In this document: positions 36,001-45,181 of the stretch, one piece after another
Layout: the number at the start of each line of letters is the position of its first letter
How positions within the stretch are numbered: the stretch's first letter is position 1
Source: Wenyingzhuangia gilva
GTDB lineage: Bacteria > Bacteroidota > Bacteroidia > Flavobacteriales > Flavobacteriaceae
Direction: 5' to 3'
Length of the DNA: 64,000 nt
Assembly (NCBI RefSeq): GCF_030519655.1
Contig: NZ_JAUMIT010000001.1
Location: 186,001-250,000, forward strand
The notes under the pieces: model-generated
Databases searched by the model: none
Told to the model about the DNA's origin: nothing
The model's input: only the letters and a program-made list of their open reading frames with translations
Made by a program: the position numbers and the translations under genes

Positions 36001-37387
36001 CGTAATTTTAACCGCTGCCGTAGCATCTTTAGGTTTTTTACCCATGGCGTTATCGACTTCTGGAGGAGCAGAAGTACAACGTCCACTAGCCACTGTTGTG
36101 ATTGGAGGATTGATCTCTGCAACATTTTTAACCTTAGTTATTTTACCCATCTTATATCAATGGATAGAAAACTGGAAGCCTAAAAAAATAAAAATCTCTT
36201 CAAAGACTACATTAATGGTTTTTGTATGCTTCAGCATTGGAATAGTCTCACGAGCACAAGAAAAATCTATTTCTGTAGAGGAGGCCATTCAAATAGCTTT
36301 AGAAAACCATCCTAAAATAAAAGCAGCTTCGTTAGAAGTAGAAAAAAATGAATCTTTACAAAACGTTACATATAATTTAGGAAATACTGCTATTGGTTAT
36401 AAAGGAGATGGTTTGTTTGTTAAAAACAATCAACAAGTCAACCAAATTGAAGTATCTCAAAAATTCAACAATATCGGCGTTTCTAAAGCAAATAATCGTT
36501 TACAAAGCGAAATTACACAACAAAGTACTTTAGAACAAACATTGATAATTAGTGAAGTTTCTTATCAGGTAAAACAAGCGTATTACAACTTGCAACATCA
36601 AAAGAAATTGCAAAGCCTATATGCAAAATTAGTAGATATATATACCCAATATAGCAATATTGCCAAGGTCAGAGTAAAAGCGGGAGCCACCAATAATATT
36701 GAAGCTTATACCTTACTTTCTAAATTAAAAGAGTACGAATTACTCACAAAACAATCCGATTTAGAAATACAAAATTCTGAAAAGAAACTGCAATCCCTTT
36801 TAAATAGTGATGATTTATTCTTTCCATCTACAAATTTTGTAAAATCTAACATCGATTTTAAGGATAGCATTCAACTTATTTGGTTAGAAAAAAGCAAACA
36901 GAATATTGCCATTACCGAAGCCAAAATGAAAGTAAGTAAAACACAACTAAATCCAAGTTTTAATCTTGGTTATGCTGCTCAAAATTATGTGCAAGGAGGT
37001 TGGCTCAATGGTGTTTCTGGAGGGATTAGTATTCCGTTATTTAACAGTCAAACCAAAAGAAAAATAAAAGCTCAACAAATAGAAATAGAAATTGCCAAAA
37101 ACAAATATAAAAGTGATGCTTTGACTTTTGAACAGGAAATAAATCATGCAAAAACTCAAGTATTAACCTATCAACAAGGAGTTGAGTTTTATGAATCACA
37201 AGTGAATCAAATCAATCCTGAAATGATTAGAATTGCAAAACTTAATTATCAAGCAGGTGAAATTTCTTACTTAGAATTGTTAAATACTTTGCAAATGGTA
37301 AGCAATAACGAGCAAAAATACTGGAATCAATTATTGAATTACAACAATGCCGTGGCTTACTATAAATTCATCACCAATCAACAATAA
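33080..37387 (+). CDS. CzcA/CusA-type heavy-metal RND pump fused to a TolC-like domain
   Basis: A 1435-residue fusion. Residues 1-1030 are a complete heavy-metal RND proton antiporter: N-terminal helix, two large periplasmic loops and twelve helices, with the proton-relay DFGLIVDGAVIILE (Asp399, Asp405, Glu412) of the CzcA/CusA family. Residues 1046-1059 (MVFVCFSIGIVSRA) look like a signal peptide with an A-Q cleavage site. From 1060 to the end is a TolC/CusC-type outer-membrane factor with its long helical hairpins. The pump exports divalent or monovalent metal ions from periplasm or cytoplasm. The adaptor gene follows after five bases. Metal specificity is unknown. Confidence 0.92.
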   Translation: MFDKIIAYSVKNKFIIGLFMMALTIWGVYSLRQIPIDAVPDITNNQVQIITVTPTLATQEVEQFITTPIELALQSLQKTEEIRSISRFGLSVITVVFQEDYDIYLARQLVSERLKEAQDNIPNGLGTPEMAPISTGLGEIYQYVVRPEKGFEGQYSATDLRTIQDWIVKRQLLRIEGVAEINSMGGYLKQYEVAIDPTVLKAMSLNITDIFDALEKSNENTGGAYIEKNPNTYYIRAEGIAKSLDDIGNIVIHNDNHIPILIKDVAKVHFGKAPRYGALVRDGEEVVGGKVMMFKGANSAEVTELVKEKVVQIQKSLPEGVIVEPYLVRDKLIKTAIGTVEKNLIEGGLIVIFILVLLLGNWRAGLIVASVIPFAMLFAISMMNLLGISANLMSLGAIDFGLIVDGAVIILEAIVHRLQIKHAGKQLTKKMMNNEVIFSSQKIRSSAAFGEIIILMVYIPILALVGIEGKMFKPMAQTVMLAITGALILSLTYVPMMASLFLNKNISYKRTFTDKLIDAIQKRYQPVLKKALKHQKIFIGGTIAIFIITLFAFTKMGGEFIPTLEEGDLAMQQILPPGSSLTQSIETAKRIQNKLRKEFPEIKDIVANIGSAEIPTDPMPVEVADYTLVMKPKNEWTSAENRQDLFEKIETSLQDIPGVGYEFSQPIQLRFNELMTGTKADIAIKLFGDDLDVLYNKAKEGEKIIKKLPGVGTVNVEQTVGMPQIMIEYDYSKLAQYGLHVQDVNKIIRTAFAGEKAGIIYEGEKRFDLVVRLDKSSRAEIDDLQNLFISLEDGNQIPLSTIANIQLKDAPMQVSRENTNRRIVIGVNVGDTDVETLVGKIQQELDSKLELPSGYYFTYGGQFENLKAANARLSVALPIALALIFILLYFTFGSFKQAALIFTAIPLSAIGGVWALQLRGMPFSISAGIGFIALFGVAVLNGIVLIGYFNQLKKEGMDNIYDRILEGTKVRLRPVILTAAVASLGFLPMALSTSGGAEVQRPLATVVIGGLISATFLTLVILPILYQWIENWKPKKIKISSKTTLMVFVCFSIGIVSRAQEKSISVEEAIQIALENHPKIKAASLEVEKNESLQNVTYNLGNTAIGYKGDGLFVKNNQQVNQIEVSQKFNNIGVSKANNRLQSEITQQSTLEQTLIISEVSYQVKQAYYNLQHQKKLQSLYAKLVDIYTQYSNIAKVRVKAGATNNIEAYTLLSKLKEYELLTKQSDLEIQNSEKKLQSLLNSDDLFFPSTNFVKSNIDFKDSIQLIWLEKSKQNIAITEAKMKVSKTQLNPSFNLGYAAQNYVQGGWLNGVSGGISIPLFNSQTKRKIKAQQIEIEIAKNKYKSDALTFEQEINHAKTQVLTYQQGVEFYESQVNQINPEMIRIAKLNYQAGEISYLELLNTLQMVSNNEQKYWNQLLNYNNAVAYYKFITNQQ

Positions 37388-37392
37388 AAAAT

Positions 37393-38580
37393 ATGAAAAC
37401 ATATATCAAACCCATTTTTTGTGCATTACTTCTTTTAATTATGATGACCTCATGTAAAAAAGAAGCTTCAGACAAACATTCAGAAAAAAATGAGACTCAA
37501 GAACATCATGATGATAAAAACACTCACTTAAGTAAAAATCAAATTAAAACCATCGATTTAAGATTTGGTGATTTTTCTCAAATGAAAGTCAACAATTTTG
37601 TAAAAGCTACTGGTTTACTTGGTTTACCTCCCAATGCCTATTCATCTGTGAATGCAAAATACGAAGGAATTATATCAGGCCATAAAAAGTTCATCGAAGG
37701 AAATTTTATCAAAAAAGGAGAAATTATTGCTTATTTAGAAAATCCAGATTTTATTGTAAAACAACAAGATTTTTTAAAGACAAAAGCACAATTAGAACTT
37801 CAGGAAATTGAAGTTTCTAGACAGCAAGAATTAGTGAATGCCAATGCTGGTGTTTCTAAAAACTTACAAACTGCCAAAGCAAAAGTAGACATGCTAAAGG
37901 CCGAGTATATGGGAGTTTCCCAACAATTAAATTACTTAGGCATTGCTACTAAAAACTTGACTCCTGATAATATTTCACAACAAATTCCGATCATCGCTCC
38001 TATGAGTGGATTTATTACCAAAATTAATATGCATAATGGCGTTTTTGTAATGCCTAATGTTTCTTTGATGGAAATTGTAGCCAACGATCATTTACACTTA
38101 GAATTAGATGTTTTTGAAAAAGATATTGATAAAATAAAAGTGGGACAAAAAATAAGCTACACTACTCCTGCCATTAATAATACACAATACAAAGGAGAAG
38201 TAAGTGTAATTGGTAAAGAGTTTAACGGAACAGCTAAAACAGTGAGAGTTCATGGACATTTAGAAGATGAAAAGCCCATTTTTATTAAAGATTTATTCAT
38301 CAATGCAAAAATATGGTTGAATGATAAAACTGTAAATGCCTTACCAGAAAGTGCTGTTTTAAAAGAAAATGGAACTCACTTTATTTATGTTGCCTCAACC
38401 AATAAAGATGATGCAGAAACTGAATTTTTAAAAATAAATGTAAAAACAGGAGCAACTAACCAAGGCTTTACAGAAGTTACCCCTATTGATAAAATTCCAG
38501 AAAATATGCAAATTGTAACTGATGGAGCTTATTACATTTATGCTCAATCTAAAAATGGAGAATTAAGCCACGAACATTAA
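37393..38580 (+). CDS. RND periplasmic adaptor (CusB/CzcB type)
   Basis: A 395-residue membrane-fusion protein. The lipoprotein signal ends MMTSC (Cys21), followed by a His-rich segment (HSEKNETQEHHDDKNTH) that may bind metal. A barrel-sandwich/lipoyl half (AKYEGIISGHKKFIEGNFIKKGE) comes next, then a coiled-coil hairpin about 120-180, the second lipoyl half (IAPMSGFITKINMHNGVFV) and beta-barrel domains. It links the inner-membrane pump with the fused outer-membrane part. It is the last gene of the operon and is followed by a strong terminator. Confidence 0.9.
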   Translation: MKTYIKPIFCALLLLIMMTSCKKEASDKHSEKNETQEHHDDKNTHLSKNQIKTIDLRFGDFSQMKVNNFVKATGLLGLPPNAYSSVNAKYEGIISGHKKFIEGNFIKKGEIIAYLENPDFIVKQQDFLKTKAQLELQEIEVSRQQELVNANAGVSKNLQTAKAKVDMLKAEYMGVSQQLNYLGIATKNLTPDNISQQIPIIAPMSGFITKINMHNGVFVMPNVSLMEIVANDHLHLELDVFEKDIDKIKVGQKISYTTPAINNTQYKGEVSVIGKEFNGTAKTVRVHGHLEDEKPIFIKDLFINAKIWLNDKTVNALPESAVLKENGTHFIYVASTNKDDAETEFLKINVKTGATNQGFTEVTPIDKIPENMQIVTDGAYYIYAQSKNGELSHEH

Positions 38581-38588
38581 CTAAAAAC

Positions 38589-38617
38589 AAAAAGCACTGC
38601 CTAGGCAGTGCTTTTTT
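38589..38617. terminator. Terminator between the metal and drug efflux operons
   Basis: AAAAAGCACTGCC (38589-38601) and GGCAGTGCTTTTTT (38604-38617) surround TA. Operons converge here. Confidence 0.88.
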
Positions 38618-38642
38618 CTAAACGTAAACTAACTAAACTCAA

Positions 38643-40217
38643 TTAATGTACCGAGGAAGTATCTATTTTACCCGCTCCTTTTTTGATTAATAAAACAAAT
38701 GGAATACAGAGTAAAAACAACACTCCTAAGTATAAAAATATATCCATATAAGACAATACTGTAGCTTGTTTCATGACTGAAACCTCTAACACTTTGTACG
38801 CCTTTTCTAAAGCCTCATTTACCGCATAACCTTTGCTCATAAACATCATTTTTAATCCCTGAATTCTTTCTTGAACTTGCAAATTCACGGCATTAATATT
38901 TGGCAATAAATCAACTTTATGTTGTTGGGTAAATCTGGCAATCATGGTGGTAATAATGGCTATTCCAAAAGAACCTCCTAATTGTCTTGTCATTCCTGTA
39001 AATGCTGCTCCGTCTCCAATATCTTTTCCTATTAAAGTTGATAATGATAAAGTTGTAATCGGTACAAATAACAACCCTAATCCCAACCCTCTTACCACTA
39101 ATGGCCAAAAGAAATGTTCTGTTCCCGTATCTGGTGTCATCACCAAATACATCCATAAACTATACAAGAAGAAAATGGCAAAACCACCTGCTACCAAATA
39201 TTTTTGCGGAACTCCTTTTTGCAATAACTTACCAATAATAGGCATCATAATGGCTGTTGTAATAGAACTTGGTACCAATAACAAACCAGCATCGGTTGCT
39301 GTAAATCCTAAAACGGATTGTGTATAAATTGGGATAATAAAGGTTGAACCATACAAACCAAATCCTAAAATAAAAGTCATGATAGTTCCTATTCTTAAGT
39401 TACTATCTTTTAGTACACTTAAATTTACAATAGGATGTTCATAGGTTAATTCTCTCCAAATAAACAATATCAAACCAAAAACGGACGTTACCGACAATGC
39501 TGTAATTAATGAATTATCAAACCAATCATCTTGTTGACCATGTTCTAGTACAAATTGTAACGATCCAATAAAGGTGGTTAATAAAATAATTCCTATCCAA
39601 TCTACTTGTTTTGCTTTCAATTTTTCTCCATACTTAGGACTTCTCACAAAAAAAATAGTCAAAGCTGTCGCAATAATTCCAATGGGAATATTGATATAAA
39701 AGATATAGGGCCAAGAATAATTGTCAACCAAATACCCTCCTAATGGAGGTCCTAAAGTTGGTCCTACAATCACTCCCATTCCATAAATAGCCTGTGCCAT
39801 TCCTCTTTTTGCGGCTGGGTAACTTTCTGTAATAATGGTTTGAGCAGTTACCAATAAGGCTCCTCCTCCTAAACCTTGAACAAATCTAAAAGCCACCAAT
39901 TCCCAAATATTATCGGCATTTCCACATAAAAATGAAGACACCGTAAAAATAACAATGGAGGTTGCAAAATAGTTTCGTCTACCGAATTGCTTAGACAACC
40001 AACTTGTCATAGGAATAATAATTACATTGGCAATAGCATAAGCCGTAATTACCCAAGCAACATCAGTAAGAGTAGCTCCCAAGCTTCCCTTCATGTCATT
40101 CAGAGCTACATTTACAATAGTAGTGTCTACTATTTCTAGTAAGGCACACAGAATTGCTGTAATAGTTATAATAACCCTTCTGTAACCATATTCTACTAAA
40201 CTGTCTTGATCCTGCAT
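38643..40217 (-). CDS. DHA2-family MFS drug exporter (EmrB/QacA type)
   Basis: A 524-residue transporter with 14 predicted helices. Motif D1-like DTTIVNVALNDM is in the first helix. Motif A WLSKQFGRRNYF and motif C (GMGVIVGPTLGPPLGGYL) mark a drug:proton antiporter of the DHA2 branch. It forms an EmrAB-TolC-like tripartite pump with the HlyD-family and TolC-family genes upstream on the same strand. Gap of three bases to the adaptor gene. Expression is expected to depend on the TetR protein encoded first in the operon. Confidence 0.9.
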   Translation of the reverse strand: MQDQDSLVEYGYRRVIITITAILCALLEIVDTTIVNVALNDMKGSLGATLTDVAWVITAYAIANVIIIPMTSWLSKQFGRRNYFATSIVIFTVSSFLCGNADNIWELVAFRFVQGLGGGALLVTAQTIITESYPAAKRGMAQAIYGMGVIVGPTLGPPLGGYLVDNYSWPYIFYINIPIGIIATALTIFFVRSPKYGEKLKAKQVDWIGIILLTTFIGSLQFVLEHGQQDDWFDNSLITALSVTSVFGLILFIWRELTYEHPIVNLSVLKDSNLRIGTIMTFILGFGLYGSTFIIPIYTQSVLGFTATDAGLLLVPSSITTAIMMPIIGKLLQKGVPQKYLVAGGFAIFFLYSLWMYLVMTPDTGTEHFFWPLVVRGLGLGLLFVPITTLSLSTLIGKDIGDGAAFTGMTRQLGGSFGIAIITTMIARFTQQHKVDLLPNINAVNLQVQERIQGLKMMFMSKGYAVNEALEKAYKVLEVSVMKQATVLSYMDIFLYLGVLFLLCIPFVLLIKKGAGKIDTSSVH

Positions 40218-40220
40218 AAC

Positions 40221-41303
40221 TTATTTTAAATGCACATCAACCTCTACATTCATTCCTGAACGTAATTTTGCCAATGCTTCTTTATTATTGTTTTCTGTAA
40301 ATTCAATCTTTACAGGCAAACGCTGAATGGTTTTTACAAAGTTCCCTGTAGCATTATCTGGTGGTAACAAAGAAAATTTAGATCCTGTTGCTGGAGAAAA
40401 AGTTGCAACAACTCCTTCAAATTCATCTCCTGGATAGGCATCTACTTTAATTCCTACTTTTTGACCCACCACCATTTTTGATAATTGTGTTTCTTTAAAA
40501 TTAGCAACCACCCATTTAGTTGATGTATCAATTAAATAAAATAAAGATTGACCTGGCTGTACAAATTGTCCTTCTTGAATTTTCACTGTTGATAACTGTC
40601 CACTAATTGGAGCTGTAACCACTGTATAACTTAAATTTAATTTTGCAGCATTTAAAACTGCTTCTGCACTTTTCACATTTGCTTCGGCAACTGCTACTTG
40701 TTTTTTAGAAATATCCGTTTGAGAAACAGCCGCATTTTTTTGACTGCTACTTGCTTGCTTTTGATTTTTTAAAACTTGTAAATGATTTTCAGCTTCCTGT
40801 TTTGCAGCCAACGCTTGCTCGTATTGTTGTGCTGTAATAGAATTATTTTTGTATAAATTTTCATATCTCTTAAAATCATTTTCTGCTCTCCATAGTTTAA
40901 TTTCGGCAGATTTAATGGTTTCTGTAGCAGTATTCACTTGTGCACTTGCGGTAGCTGAATTAGCTTCAGAAGAACCAATGCTTGCTTGCGCTACTAACAA
41001 AGCATTTTGAGCAGCTAATAAATTCGCTTTTGCTTGTTCAATTTTTACTACATAATCACTATTATCAATCACAAATAAAGTGTCTCCTTTTTGTACACTG
41101 TGATTATCTGATACATAAACTTTTTGTATATAACCTCCTACTCTAGGAATGATAGGACTCATATTTTCTTCCATATGAGCATCATCTGTTTCTTCATGAG
41201 ATAATGAGTGGACAAACTTGTAAGTTCCGTAAACCACTCCAATAGTAACCAATACTGAAATGATGGCTACAAACTTTTTATTGATTTTTTTCTTTTGTTC
41301 CAT
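40221..41303 (-). CDS. HlyD/EmrA-family membrane fusion protein
   Basis: A 360-residue adaptor with one N-terminal helix (about 10-28) anchoring it in the inner membrane. A lipoyl half (GGYIQKVYVSDNHSVQKGD) precedes a long Ala/Gln-rich coiled coil (about 80-210). The second lipoyl half is APISGQLSTVKIQEGQFVQPG, followed by a beta-barrel. It joins the MFS pump to the TolC protein. Between tolC-like and MFS genes with gaps of 15 and 3 bases. Confidence 0.9.
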   Translation of the reverse strand: MEQKKKINKKFVAIISVLVTIGVVYGTYKFVHSLSHEETDDAHMEENMSPIIPRVGGYIQKVYVSDNHSVQKGDTLFVIDNSDYVVKIEQAKANLLAAQNALLVAQASIGSSEANSATASAQVNTATETIKSAEIKLWRAENDFKRYENLYKNNSITAQQYEQALAAKQEAENHLQVLKNQKQASSSQKNAAVSQTDISKKQVAVAEANVKSAEAVLNAAKLNLSYTVVTAPISGQLSTVKIQEGQFVQPGQSLFYLIDTSTKWVVANFKETQLSKMVVGQKVGIKVDAYPGDEFEGVVATFSPATGSKFSLLPPDNATGNFVKTIQRLPVKIEFTENNNKEALAKLRSGMNVEVDVHLK

Positions 41304-41318
41304 GATATGAAATATTCT

Positions 41319-42620
41319 TTATTTTTCTAATGTGTTGATTAATAATCCTGTTGCTTTTAACCAAGCGTAATATTTTTCTGTAATGTTTGCTTTGGCGTAA
41401 GTCACGTTTAATTTGGCTTGTAATTGATCTACATCTGCCTCTAACAAATCGTTCGTATCAGCCAAACCGTTGTTATATTTATCTTGTACAATTCTGTAAT
41501 TTTCTATTGATTGCTCTTCAGATCTTGTAAAAACCGTATATTTTTTTACTGCCAATTGATATTCTTGTCTTGCATTTTCTACTTCTACTTTAACTGCATC
41601 ATTCTGAACATCAATTGCATATTCCAACTCTTTAGCTTTGCTCTTGGCAACCTTAACATTGCTTTTATTTTTAAATATGCTTCCAATATCATAAGAAACC
41701 CCTACTCCAATATTCATAGCATTAGTCACACTTAAAGCATTTTTTAAGTCTAAAGCCACATATCCTCCAGACAACCCAATGGTTGGATAATAATTTCCTT
41801 TGGCTACTTTAATTTGATTTTCAGCTGCTTTGTATTGATAATCTAAAGCTTCTAAATCACTTCTTTCTATGGAAATATTATCATTCACCAATTCTAGTTT
41901 TCCCAAATCATCTGACTGGATATCAATCACTGTATTTTCAGGTAATTTTAACATCATAGCCAATCTGTAATTTAAAATATTAGCTGTCTTTTTAGCATCT
42001 TCTAAACCTACCTCAATGTTTGATTCTTGAATTTGTGCTTTTAACAAATCATTACGAGCAATGATTCCGTTTTGCTCCATAGAGGTAAAATCTTTTACTC
42101 TTTGTTTTGCACTTTTTAAGCTTTCTTGTATCAATAAAATAGTTTGATTTGCCTTGTATAAATTGATAAAACTTTGCGTAACGCTTAAAGCAATTTCTTC
42201 TTTTTTAGTTTCGGCATTTAAAGTCGCAGCTTTATAATTATTTTCACTTGCTTGAACCGTATTTTTTAATTTAAAACCTGTAAACAAGGGCATAGAAACA
42301 CTAGCTTGTCCAAACATTAATTGATTGATATTAGGACTGCTATTACTCCCTGATGAAGAACTATTATCATTTAATTTTGAATCTATATTTGCATTGGTTA
42401 AATAGGCATACTGACCAGTAATTTTAGCATCAGGATACAATAAATTCTTAGCCACTTGCATTTCATTTTCTGCTGTGGTTACTTTTACATCCGCTATTTT
42501 AGACATGTCACTTTGTTCAAGCGCTATGTGAATAGCTTCTTTTAAATTCATCGATTGTTTGCTTTGTGACTGTAATCCAATAGTTACAAAAACACTAAGC
42601 AATAGTATTTTAAATTTCAT
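41319..42620 (-). CDS. TolC-family outer-membrane efflux protein
   Basis: A 433-residue outer-membrane channel protomer. The signal peptide is KFKILLLSVFVTIGLQSQS (cleavage near 19). Two OEP repeats follow with long amphipathic helices (about 20-215 and 220-430). MNLKEAIHIALEQS is the typical opening of the mature protein. It overlaps the TetR gene by 11 bases at its start and so is co-translated with the regulator. Confidence 0.9.
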   Translation of the reverse strand: MKFKILLLSVFVTIGLQSQSKQSMNLKEAIHIALEQSDMSKIADVKVTTAENEMQVAKNLLYPDAKITGQYAYLTNANIDSKLNDNSSSSGSNSSPNINQLMFGQASVSMPLFTGFKLKNTVQASENNYKAATLNAETKKEEIALSVTQSFINLYKANQTILLIQESLKSAKQRVKDFTSMEQNGIIARNDLLKAQIQESNIEVGLEDAKKTANILNYRLAMMLKLPENTVIDIQSDDLGKLELVNDNISIERSDLEALDYQYKAAENQIKVAKGNYYPTIGLSGGYVALDLKNALSVTNAMNIGVGVSYDIGSIFKNKSNVKVAKSKAKELEYAIDVQNDAVKVEVENARQEYQLAVKKYTVFTRSEEQSIENYRIVQDKYNNGLADTNDLLEADVDQLQAKLNVTYAKANITEKYYAWLKATGLLINTLEK

Positions 42621-43230
42621 TTGTTAATAATGATTTTATGGTTTGTTGAATGTGTTTTGTTAAAGTTTGATGCACATAAATATCAACGGCAACATCATTC
42701 TCTAAGGGTATTAAGGTTTTGTAAAAACGTTTGTTATAATAAAAATTAAAATAAGATCCTTGTACGGTAGGCATTAACAATTCTACATTCACATTTTTGA
42801 TGAATACCCCTGCTTCTTGTCCTTTTTCCACAAAAGCCTTTATTGTTTTAAAACTTTCTAATTTTTCCTTGGTATATGCTTTAAAATCAAACCCTCTTGT
42901 TTCGTTAGAAAATTCAAAATGAATGATTTTATACATTCTTCTTTTTGAATGAATTCTATGAATAATTAATTCTATTAAATTGTCTAGCCTTTCTAAAAAA
43001 GATTTTTCTTGATTGATAACTTTTACCAGTTCATTTCTAAAATCTGCAATTCTATACAACAAAAATGTTTCTAGTAATTTTTCTTTTGAACCAAAGTAAT
43101 AAGAAATCATTGCCACATTAACATCAGCCTCTTTTGCAATGGTTCTAACAGATGTACCATCAAAACCATTTTCTGCAAACAGCTTTTCTGCTACGCTTAA
43201 AATGTGAACCTGTTTTTTATTTAATTTCAT
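42610..43230 (-). CDS. TetR/AcrR-family repressor of the efflux operon
   Basis: A 206-residue regulator. The N-terminal helix-turn-helix is SVRTIAKEADVNVAMISYYF with the usual FGSKEKLLE after it. The ligand-binding C-terminal half (60-206) is rich in aromatic residues. It is the first gene of a four-gene operon (repressor, TolC, EmrA, EmrB types). Two 16-base palindromes lie over its own promoter at 43266-43298, so autoregulation and drug-inducible control are likely. Confidence 0.9.
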   Translation of the reverse strand: MKLNKKQVHILSVAEKLFAENGFDGTSVRTIAKEADVNVAMISYYFGSKEKLLETFLLYRIADFRNELVKVINQEKSFLERLDNLIELIIHRIHSKRRMYKIIHFEFSNETRGFDFKAYTKEKLESFKTIKAFVEKGQEAGVFIKNVNVELLMPTVQGSYFNFYYNKRFYKTLIPLENDVAVDIYVHQTLTKHIQQTIKSLLTNEI

Positions 43231-43260
43231 GTCTCCGATTATTTAATCTTAAATCTTATA

Positions 43261-43290
43261 CAAAATTAAACAAACGTTTAATTTAAACAA
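43261..43290 (-). promoter_or_regulatory. Promoter of the TetR-efflux operon
   Basis: TTG (43290-43288), exactly 19 bases, then TAATTTTG (43268-43261) on the minus strand: a close match to the Bacteroidota consensus. Confidence 0.75.
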
Positions 43291-43298
43291 GTGTTTAA
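43266..43298. promoter_or_regulatory. Tandem TetR operator
   Basis: TTAAACAAACGTTTAA (43266-43281) and TTAAACAAGTGTTTAA (43283-43298) are two near-identical palindromes with centres 17 bases apart. They cover the spacer, the -33 element and the edge of the -7 box, so a bound repressor would block polymerase. Confidence 0.75.
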
Positions 43299-43369
43299 TA
43301 AATTATTTTTTGTGATATTTTTTTAAATAAGAAAAAACAATATTAAAATCAGCTACTTTAGGCGGTTAT

Positions 43370-43996
43370 ATGAAAAACGAATTAAGCATAGAACAAGAGG
43401 AGCTTCAGTTTGAAGCTTTGATTGACGGACTCTTAAATAATCAGTACGGTTTTACTGAGAGTTTTATGGATGTTGATACCATTTCTGGACTAAGAGACAA
43501 CCTTTTTAGATATAGAGAAAATGGTGAAATGCATCCTGCAGGAATAGGTAAAAAGTTTGATTACCAAAAGAATACTTTGGTAAGAGGAGATTTAATTAAA
43601 TGGATTGATGAAAATTCTACCAATGCATTTGAGCGTTCGTTATTAAACAAAATCAATAGATTTATTTCTTATTTAAATAGAACCTGTTATACTTCAATAA
43701 ATGCATCAGAATTCCACTATGCTACTTATGAAGTAAATAGTTTTTACAAACGTCATTTGGATCAATTTAAAAGTGAAAAAGGAAGAAAGTTCTCTTTGGT
43801 AATTTATTTAAACGAAGATTGGTCTACAAAAGACGGTGGGAAATTATCATTGTATATTAACGATAATAAAATAGATGATGTATATCCGCTAGAGGGTAGA
43901 GTTGTCTTTTTTAAAAGTGATGAATTAGAACACGAAGTGCATCCATCATTAACAAGAAATAGAATCAGCATTGCTGGTTGGTTAAAAAGTGTTTAA
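43370..43996 (+). CDS. 2-oxoglutarate/Fe(II) oxygenase, prolyl-4-hydroxylase-like
   Basis: A 208-residue oxygenase with a double-stranded beta-helix core. Iron ligands are His129 and Asp131 (KRHLDQF) and His188 (LEHEV). Arg198 (RNRISIAGW) binds 2-oxoglutarate. The order and spacing are those of the P4Hc domain. The likely substrate is a prolyl residue, as in bacterial hydroxylases acting on elongation factor Tu, but this is inference. It is divergent from the efflux operon and could be influenced by the TetR operator, though its own promoter is not clear. Confidence 0.82.
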   Translation: MKNELSIEQEELQFEALIDGLLNNQYGFTESFMDVDTISGLRDNLFRYRENGEMHPAGIGKKFDYQKNTLVRGDLIKWIDENSTNAFERSLLNKINRFISYLNRTCYTSINASEFHYATYEVNSFYKRHLDQFKSEKGRKFSLVIYLNEDWSTKDGGKLSLYINDNKIDDVYPLEGRVVFFKSDELEHEVHPSLTRNRISIAGWLKSV

Positions 43997-44000
43997 AACC

Positions 44001-44032
44001 AAAAAGAGTCAGAAAAATCTGACTCTTTTTTT
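44001..44032. terminator. Bidirectional terminator between oxygenase and guaC
   Basis: AAAAAGAGTCAGA (44001-44013) pairs with TCTGACTCTTTTT (44018-44030); AAAA loop. Confidence 0.85.
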
Positions 44033-45071
44033 ATTTAGTATAAATTCTATTCTCTTGCTCTGCTACCCTAATAAAAGTAGTTCTTTTGGTTAATTCCTTT
44101 AAGCGTTGTGCTCCAACGTAAGTACAAGTGCTTCTGATCCCTCCTAAAATATCGTGTATGGTTTGTATTACTTTTCCTCTGTAAGGAACCTCAACTGTTT
44201 TTCCTTCACTGGCTCTATATTCTGCCACTCCTCCAACGTGTTTTTCCATAGCTGTAGCAGAACTCATTCCATAAAACTGCTTGAATTTTTCTCCGTTTTT
44301 TTCAATCAATTCTCCTCCACTTTCATCATGTCCAGCCAACATTCCTCCTAACATTACAAAATCTGCTCCTGCACCAAAAGCTTTAGCAACATCACCTGGT
44401 GTAGCGCAACCACCATCACTAATTATTTGTCCACCCAAACCATGAGCAGCATCAGCACATTCTATAATAGCAGACAATTGTGGATACCCAACACCTGTTT
44501 TTACTCTTGTGGTACAAACAGAACCTGGTCCAATTCCGACTTTGATTATATCTGCACCAGACAACAATAATTCTTCAACCATTTCACCCGTCACCACATT
44601 TCCTGCTATGATTACTTTATCGGGATATAAATTTCTTGTATTCTGAACAAAACTCACAAAGTGCTCTGAATAACCATTAGCCACATCAATACAAATAAAT
44701 TTTAGAAATGGATTTTCAGTCAAAACGTGCTTTAATTTTTCAGCATCCTTAGAACCTGTTCCCGTGCTAATGGCTATAAAATTTTCTATTCCTTGGGGAG
44801 CTTTTGATAAAAACTGATTCCACTCAGCTACTGAATAATGTTTGTGAATAACAGTAAAAACACAATGTTCCATTAAAGCCAAGGCCATTTCAAAAGTCCC
44901 AACAGTATCCATGTTTGCAGCCATAATTGGAACTCCCATCCAACTAGCTTTACTGTTTAAAAATTTAAATTCCCTATCTAAATTAACTTGGGCTCTACTT
45001 TTTAATGTAGAACGCTTAGGTCTAATCATTACATCTTTAAATCCTAATTTGATATCATATTCAATTCTCAT
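44031..45071 (-). CDS. guaC: GMP reductase
   Basis: A 346-residue TIM-barrel enzyme that deaminates GMP to IMP with NADPH. The catalytic loop [20 protein letters not shown] has Cys186, the same position as in E. coli GuaC. The [26 protein letters not shown] phosphate-binding segment is present (split here). Length and lack of CBS domains separate it from IMP dehydrogenase. It is a stand-alone purine-salvage gene, separated from accA by a terminator. Confidence 0.92.
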   Translation of the reverse strand: MRIEYDIKLGFKDVMIRPKRSTLKSRAQVNLDREFKFLNSKASWMGVPIMAANMDTVGTFEMALALMEHCVFTVIHKHYSVAEWNQFLSKAPQGIENFIAISTGTGSKDAEKLKHVLTENPFLKFICIDVANGYSEHFVSFVQNTRNLYPDKVIIAGNVVTGEMVEELLLSGADIIKVGIGPGSVCTTRVKTGVGYPQLSAIIECADAAHGLGGQIISDGGCATPGDVAKAFGAGADFVMLGGMLAGHDESGGELIEKNGEKFKQFYGMSSATAMEKHVGGVAEYRASEGKTVEVPYRGKVIQTIHDILGGIRSTCTYVGAQRLKELTKRTTFIRVAEQENRIYTK

Positions 45072-45181
45072 AGAAATGTGATTTTAGCTATACTCTTAAA
45101 TTTACAAATTGTTTAAAAGTATATTTCCATTAAAAGTCATTTCTATTCATGACTTATTAACAATATTATTTATTAAAAAAC

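Noticed and set aside
38944-39327. Open frame opposite the MFS exporter
   Set aside because: Antisense shadow of a conserved 14-helix transporter; no own promoter or family.
44031-45071. IMP dehydrogenase assignment
   Set aside because: Length, absence of CBS domains and the Cys186 context fit GMP reductase better.
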